From Chalara sp. BL73 (taxonomy: Eukaryota; Ascomycota; Leotiomycetes; Helotiales), in NCBI GenBank assembly GCA_918026815.1, contig CAKJVC010000138.1, forward strand, positions 1 to 12,521: a DNA stretch of 12,521 bases, in the 5' to 3' direction. The notes beneath the pieces are model-generated. The model saw only the letters and a program-made list of their open reading frames with translations. It had not been told where the DNA came from and did not search any database. The position numbers were made by a program, and so were the translations under genes. Of the stretch, positions 9,028-12,521 are shown in pieces. Numbering within the stretch: position 1 is the first letter of the stretch; every line of letters begins with the position of its first letter.

Positions 9028-9844
9028 ATGGCAACAGCTCCGGTCAAAATTGATCGCCAACAACACACGCCGTTCCTCCTCAAGCTCTTCTATAAAACGG
9101 GTGGGTATCACAGGTAAGCTAGCTCGATCTCAGCCTTGTCCCAACTGACGAATTTTCCAGTGTCAGCGAGTTCTCGCCTCCTGCCGAGCTTCCCCATTCA
9201 TCCAGATATATACCTGGCCAACATGTACCCTTCGTGAACTCGCTCACCTCCTTACCACAGCCTTGCCCTCGGTCCTGCCAGAGCCAGCAATCGGCACGCG
9301 TCTTGCCTTCCGCCTCATCTTTGCAGATACCCGTAGTTCAGCGCCCACACAAGGACCAGGTAGATATTCGTCAAGAGAGATTGGAAGTGTGGTGCTTGGA
9401 GATGGAGGACCAGGGATCTTGCCTGATGAGGAGGAAGCTGCTATTGTTGCTGGTGGGAGGATGGCGGGTTCTTTGATGGGTGAGCCGGAAAAGACGTTGC
9501 AAGAGGTTAAGTTTGTGGTTGGAGACTATGTTACGTGTTCGATTTTACCGGCGCAGGCCAATGGACATGTTGCGCCATTGCCGAGTGGCCCTGTGAGAGG
9601 TCCTGCGGGATATGGAGCCGGGAGAGGGACTATGGGTATGGTGGAAGGGGAGGCCCAAGAGATAATGGTTTCGGATCTAGAGGGAGGGAGGCTCTCGAGT
9701 AGGAGGATATGGGCAAGGAATTGGTGCTGGAGTACCTAACGGGGAGTGGAGGAGAGGGAGAGAGTTCCTGAAGGACCTTCTGGAGGCAGAGGCAGAGGGT
9801 ATGGTGGAGGCTTTGGAGGCGGCGGTCGGGGAAGCAGATGGTGA
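9028..9844 (+). CDS. sap18: SAP18, Sin3/histone-deacetylase and exon-junction-associated protein
   Basis: SAP18 has a ubiquitin-like fold and is known from Sin3-HDAC and from the ASAP/PSAP complexes on spliced mRNA. Exons are 9028-9113 and 9161-9844 around a 47-nt intron (GTAAGC, ACTGAC, CCAG). The restored product is about 257 residues. The core holds KIDRQQHTPFLLKLFYK, SEFSP, QIYTWPTCTLRELAHLL, a TRLAFRLIFADTR strand, and a long GS-rich loop before VKFVVGDYVTCSI. All of these match the family. After the core comes a Gly/Arg-rich tail that ends GGGGRGSRW and makes the protein well longer than human SAP18. Four bases are missing relative to this reading: near 9192-9195 in the core, and near 9620-9628, 9682-9688 and 9741-9758 in the G-rich tail. 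As written, the tail frame ends at a premature stop near 9739. The first break is certain from family conservation; the tail breaks rest on low-complexity composition. Confidence 0.92.
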
Positions 9845-10254
9845 ACGTGAAAGATGCATTACTATTTTGATGATGCGAAAAGCATGGATCAATGGTAGTC
9901 TCAGGCCTTTTTTTTCATGTACATATACTAATGTATACAATCAGAAAGCGCAGTCCCGGAGAGGCAGCATGCCAACACCTTGTCCGCATTCTATCAGGCA
10001 AATTTGTACAGCATCCGCAGTCATATGTTCTGTAACATTGAACGCAAGAGCAGTCATTTCCCACGCGGTGTTGAGCCCTCTAAAATTTAGCTATCAATGA
10101 GTGCTCATCTATGGGTTCCCAGGTCCCCTTAAGCGCCTCAGAGATGTGACATGCAAATCGTTTAATGAGATTGCATGTTCTTATGGTCTTTCAATTTCTG
10201 GTTTCCATTCCCGGTATCTCCCTATGTACAAATATGATAACCCCGCGCATCTAC
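9845..10254. other. Intergenic region between convergent SAP18 and the complex I gene
   Basis: 410 bp expected to contain both 3' untranslated regions. A T8 run sits near 9908-9916, and a weak inverted repeat TACAT/ATGTA lies near 9920-9935. Open frames on the plus strand are short and unlike any family I know. No gene is supported. Confidence 0.55.
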
Positions 10255-10640
10255 CTATGCCAACAACGAATCACCCTTTCGCTTCCCCTGTAATCGTATT
10301 TGCCCTGCCTCGCCGTTAGTATCTCCTCTGATAACACTCAATTGAATGAACATACGTCCTGGGTATATGAAATATACGTAATCAGTGCCGGGAAGGCAAC
10401 CATATACGCGAATGTAATGCGTGCCGTCCGTCCAGTCCACCTAAAGTACTTGTGTCGATTGACATATACAGCTACAGGCTTGTCAGAACTAATTGCTCGG
10501 TGCAAGCTGGGAATTTCGGCGTGACGAACCGTTGAATTTGGCGAACGCGGGGTCCTGTTTGAGGGCTGGGAGGTGAATTAGCATGCAGGATTGGGATTCG
10601 ATAATACAAGAACCTCACGTAGATTGTGGTGGCCCGCCAT
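10255..10640 (-). CDS. Complex I small accessory subunit, B15/NDUFB4-like
   Basis: Four small minus-strand exons were assembled: 10640-10619, 10565-10530, 10471-10356 and 10304-10255. Introns are 53, 58 and 51 nt with donors GTGAGG, GTTCGT and GTATGT and branch sites GCTAAT, CTGAC and CTAAC. The product is about 74 residues: MAGHHNLPLKQDPAFAKF, then NRHKYFRWTGRTAR, one membrane segment at about 38-56 (ITFAYMVAFPALITYISY), and a tail YDYRGKRKGD. The NR-KYFRWT-RTA block, single membrane helix and GKRRGD-like end match small fungal NADH:ubiquinone oxidoreductase subunits of the B15 (NDUFB4) type. These sit in the membrane arm in the mitochondrial inner membrane. One base is missing near 10281-10288 in the last exon. 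Unrestored, the frame runs on past the family end to a later stop. The gene is easily missed because the longest exon is 116 nt. Family name is from memory of the pattern, so the exact subunit is less certain than gene reality. Confidence 0.85.
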
Positions 10641-10883
10641 TGTGATGTGTTCTGGCTATTGCCGTGGATTTCTTGTGGTGAGAAGCTGTTCAACTGAAGA
10701 TCGACGATTATGATGTTGAAGATTCCGGATGAAAATTCCACCGATCCGGGCATACCTTGGACCTCAGCTTCTTACGGCTCCAACCCCAATACAACTGTAG
10801 GGTCACAACTCGAGATATTTTCTACCAAAATCCTTACGAAGTGAAGGGCCGGATCTGCTAGGTGGAAATTTAGGTAATTTCTG

Positions 10884-10896
10884 AAGCATGATGCTT
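10884..10896. repeat. 13-bp odd-centred palindrome
   Basis: AAGCAT, one G, then ATGCTT: perfect 6-bp arms in the divergent promoter, about 205 nt before the GST start. It could be a dimer binding site; nothing else supports a function. Confidence 0.5.
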
Positions 10897-11073
10897 GGTG
10901 CAGAGCTCAGTATTGATGGCCTTCCGAGTGGAGAATGTGCCTGTGAAGCCTCGGCAGGCCTTGATTCAAAGCGCTATGAAACTACCTAGCAGTTATCTCC
11001 TCTGTTGTGCGTCGCCTTTTCACTTACATCCTCTCATATTCATGTATTTTATCATCTGTCATACCATTCAGAA

Positions 11074-11088
11074 TAATTAACTTAATTA
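11074..11088. repeat. 15-bp odd-centred palindrome just before the GST start
   Basis: TAATTAA, one C, then TTAATTA: perfect 7-bp arms ending 12 nt before the ATG. AT-rich palindromes arise easily by chance in promoters, but the position next to the start codon is notable. Confidence 0.55.
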
Positions 11089-11100
11089 CCTCTGCCCAAT

Positions 11101-12113
11101 ATGGCCTCCGTTGCAGCTGAACAGCCCAAAATAAAGCTCTATTGGTACGTCATCCTTGGTTCATACAGAACAATGATAGACTGGCATATCTTTTTCCCCT
11201 CGAGTCGTGTGAGCCCTTATAGAGATCCAATATATGTAGCAAGTTTCGATGAGAAAAATTCCATTGGACATAAATATAATAAGCATTACAGTGTTAACCT
11301 TGGTTAACCCGAAATAATAGGCTTGAGCAATCCTGCTCCCAACGAATTCTTTGGCTGCTCGAGGAGTTAAAGCTCCCATATGAGCTCGAGATCTTTCACC
11401 GAAACAAGGAGACCAAGCTCGCTCCTCCCGAGCTCAAGAAGGTTCATGCTTTGGGGAAATCTCCTGTGATCACAGTCACGCCTCCTGGTTCAACCGAATC
11501 CGTGACCATAGCCGAAAGTGCTTTCATCATTGAATATCTCCTGGAGCACTTCGCAAACGGGAGCACTTTATCTCCTACAAGATACCGTCCTGGTCAAGAA
11601 GGCAAGGTGGGCGGCGAAACGGAGGAATATCTACGGTTCAGATATTACATGCATTATGCTGAAGGAAGCCTCATGACTCCGCTCTTGGTTAGCCTGGTTG
11701 CTCACTGTAAGTTGCATGAAACACCACCGATCATGTCTATTTGACTGAATTCCCTCAGCAATCAAAACCTCATCGGTCCCCTTCTTCATCAAGCCTATCA
11801 CCGGCGGCGTTGCGTCCAAGATCCAGACCAATTTCTTAGACCCTGCCTTCAAGACCCATTTTACGTTCCTCGAATCCCAGCTCGCCACATCTCCAGAGAA
11901 CGGTCAGTATCTCTGTGGCCCAAGACTCACGGGTGCGGATATCCTCATGAGCTTTCCCTTATCGCGGCCAAAGGTCGCGCCGGCTTGACGGAAGAGAAGT
12001 ATCCTAAGCTCTGGGCTTACGCTGCAAGGCTCGAAGAAGAAGAGGGTTATAAGAGAGCTGCGCAGAAGATTGTTGAGATTGATGGGAAATTTGAGGCTTC
12101 ATTCAAGATGTAG
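11101..12113 (+). CDS. Glutathione S-transferase (fungal Gst3/Ure2p-like)
   Basis: Cytosolic glutathione S-transferases join glutathione to electrophiles. Exons are 11101-11144, 11321-11706 and 11759-12113, with introns of 176 and 52 nt. The restored product is about 261 residues. The N-terminal thioredoxin-like domain begins KLYWLEQS and has SQRILWLLEEL at about 21-31. Pro63 in GKSPVI is the expected cis-proline of the glutathione site, and Glu80-Ser81 (AES) is the expected gamma-glutamyl contact. The helical C-terminal domain includes LRFRYYMHYAEGSLM and LTGADILMSFPL, the latter holding the buried N-capping Asp typical of the fold. It ends KLWAYAARLEEEEGYKRA. One base is missing near 11959-11962, after SFPL; as written, translation stops at a TGA near 11985. 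The likely catalytic residue is Ser19 or Ser21, and Cys20 between them is unusual. Substrate cannot be inferred. Confidence 0.93.
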
Positions 12114-12521
12114 TTATTGGAATGGTTTAAACATATGACGCCGCTATTACCTTGGTATCAAAATCGGCTAATAGTGCAATAAATGTACATTTCAGTACGA
12201 AGTTGCTTAGTTGTTCTCTGCATTCCTGGATCGCAATGTGCTACGCCAAATGACTCGTTGACCGAGGATCAGAAACTCGGAATTTAAGACAAAGTAATAA
12301 AGTAGCTAGCAAATATCATCCTACGGCATTTTGCAGTTCATGAAAAAGCTGAAACATGGAGAGTCCTTAGTTCACAGGTCAAAGTAGGCTCTCTTCGAAA
12401 GCACTAAGTTACAAACTATAAGATGATTTGAGAAGGTGTTGAGTGGTCGACTCCTTCCTGCTTATTAAAATTGCCATTGGTAATCGAGCATGCTGTTCCG
12501 ATTGATTGTTTGCCGGATACA
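12114..12521. other. Region downstream of GST, no gene recognised
   Basis: 408 bp to the end of the window with frequent stops in all frames. It holds the GST 3' untranslated region. A weak inverted repeat CCGAG/CTCGG occurs at 12262-12280. I see no coding exon, RNA gene or promoter that can be tied to a following gene. Confidence 0.5.
12178..12183 (+). terminator. Candidate poly(A) signal of GST
   Basis: AATAAA begins 65 nt after the GST stop codon and is followed by a T/G-containing stretch, a plausible 3'-end signal for this gene. The cleavage site cannot be seen. Confidence 0.45.

Larger units (their letters stand above)
10641..11100. promoter_or_regulatory. Shared divergent promoter region of the complex I gene and GST
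   Basis: 460 bp between divergent start codons. Visible items are CCAAT at 10786-10790, a 13-bp palindrome at 10884-10896 (AAGCAT-G-ATGCTT), a 15-bp palindrome at 11074-11088, and CCAAT at 11096-11100 touching the GST start codon. No Yap1-type TTACTAA site, common before fungal detoxification genes, was seen. A plus-strand open frame at 10895-11080 has no recognisable protein character. Confidence 0.5.

Noticed and set aside
10895..11080. Plus-strand open frame of 61 codons before GST
   Set aside because: No conserved character and it lies in the promoter gap; it ends before the GST start and has no joining splice signals.
1..12113. Calling the frame-broken genes pseudogenes
   Set aside because: Breaks are nearly all single missing bases at homopolymers, key residues and splice sites are intact, and several genes are expected to be essential.
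1..12521. Transposons, long terminal repeats, tRNA genes, CRISPR arrays, biosynthetic or defence cluster
   Set aside because: No transposase, reverse transcriptase, terminal repeats, tRNA B-box with cloverleaf, or spaced direct repeats were found on reading both strands.

Overview
The window reads as nuclear DNA of a filamentous ascomycete (Pezizomycotina). A Leotiomycete is a reasonable guess, but the class cannot be fixed by eye. The reasons are compact genes, many short GT-AG introns (47-119 nt, one of 176 nt) with CTAAC/CTGAC-like branch sites, and eight proteins that all match conserved fungal housekeeping families. I see no transposon, virus, tRNA, CRISPR array or secondary-metabolite cluster.

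Layout: (1) 1-1760 +, the 3' part of an ING-type PHD-finger chromatin protein. (2) 3242-2338 -, RLP24, a 60S ribosome assembly factor with six coding exons. (3) 3507-3930 +, TIM14/PAM18, the J-protein of the mitochondrial import motor. (4) 6957-4250 -, a nine-exon Gfd2/YDR514C-like protein with a DEDDh exonuclease-type fold. (5) 8675-7595 -, PRP18, a second-step splicing factor. (6) 9028-9844 +, SAP18 with a fungal Gly/Arg-rich tail. (7) 10640-10255 -, a four-exon complex I small subunit of the B15/NDUFB4 type, hidden because no exon exceeds 116 nt. (8) 11101-12113 +, a glutathione S-transferase. RLP24/TIM14, PRP18/SAP18 and the complex I gene/GST are divergent pairs with 264-460 bp between start codons. 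The remaining neighbours are convergent or in tandem.

The genes do not form one pathway. They serve chromatin, splicing, ribosome assembly, mitochondrial import and respiration, and detoxification.

Two things cut across the window. First, six of the eight genes need about 14 single-base corrections to stay in frame. Thirteen of these are missing bases, mostly in or beside homopolymer runs, while every catalytic or zinc-binding motif is intact. This looks like sequence or assembly error rather than eight decaying genes. Second, the last exon of RLP24 is strikingly GC-rich: about 90% G/C at third codon positions, against about 55% in its other exons. The change falls in the last intron. This is the oddest compositional feature here. 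No wholly new multi-gene system is evident. The best candidates for novelty are the poorly characterised DEDDh protein and the composition switch in RLP24.
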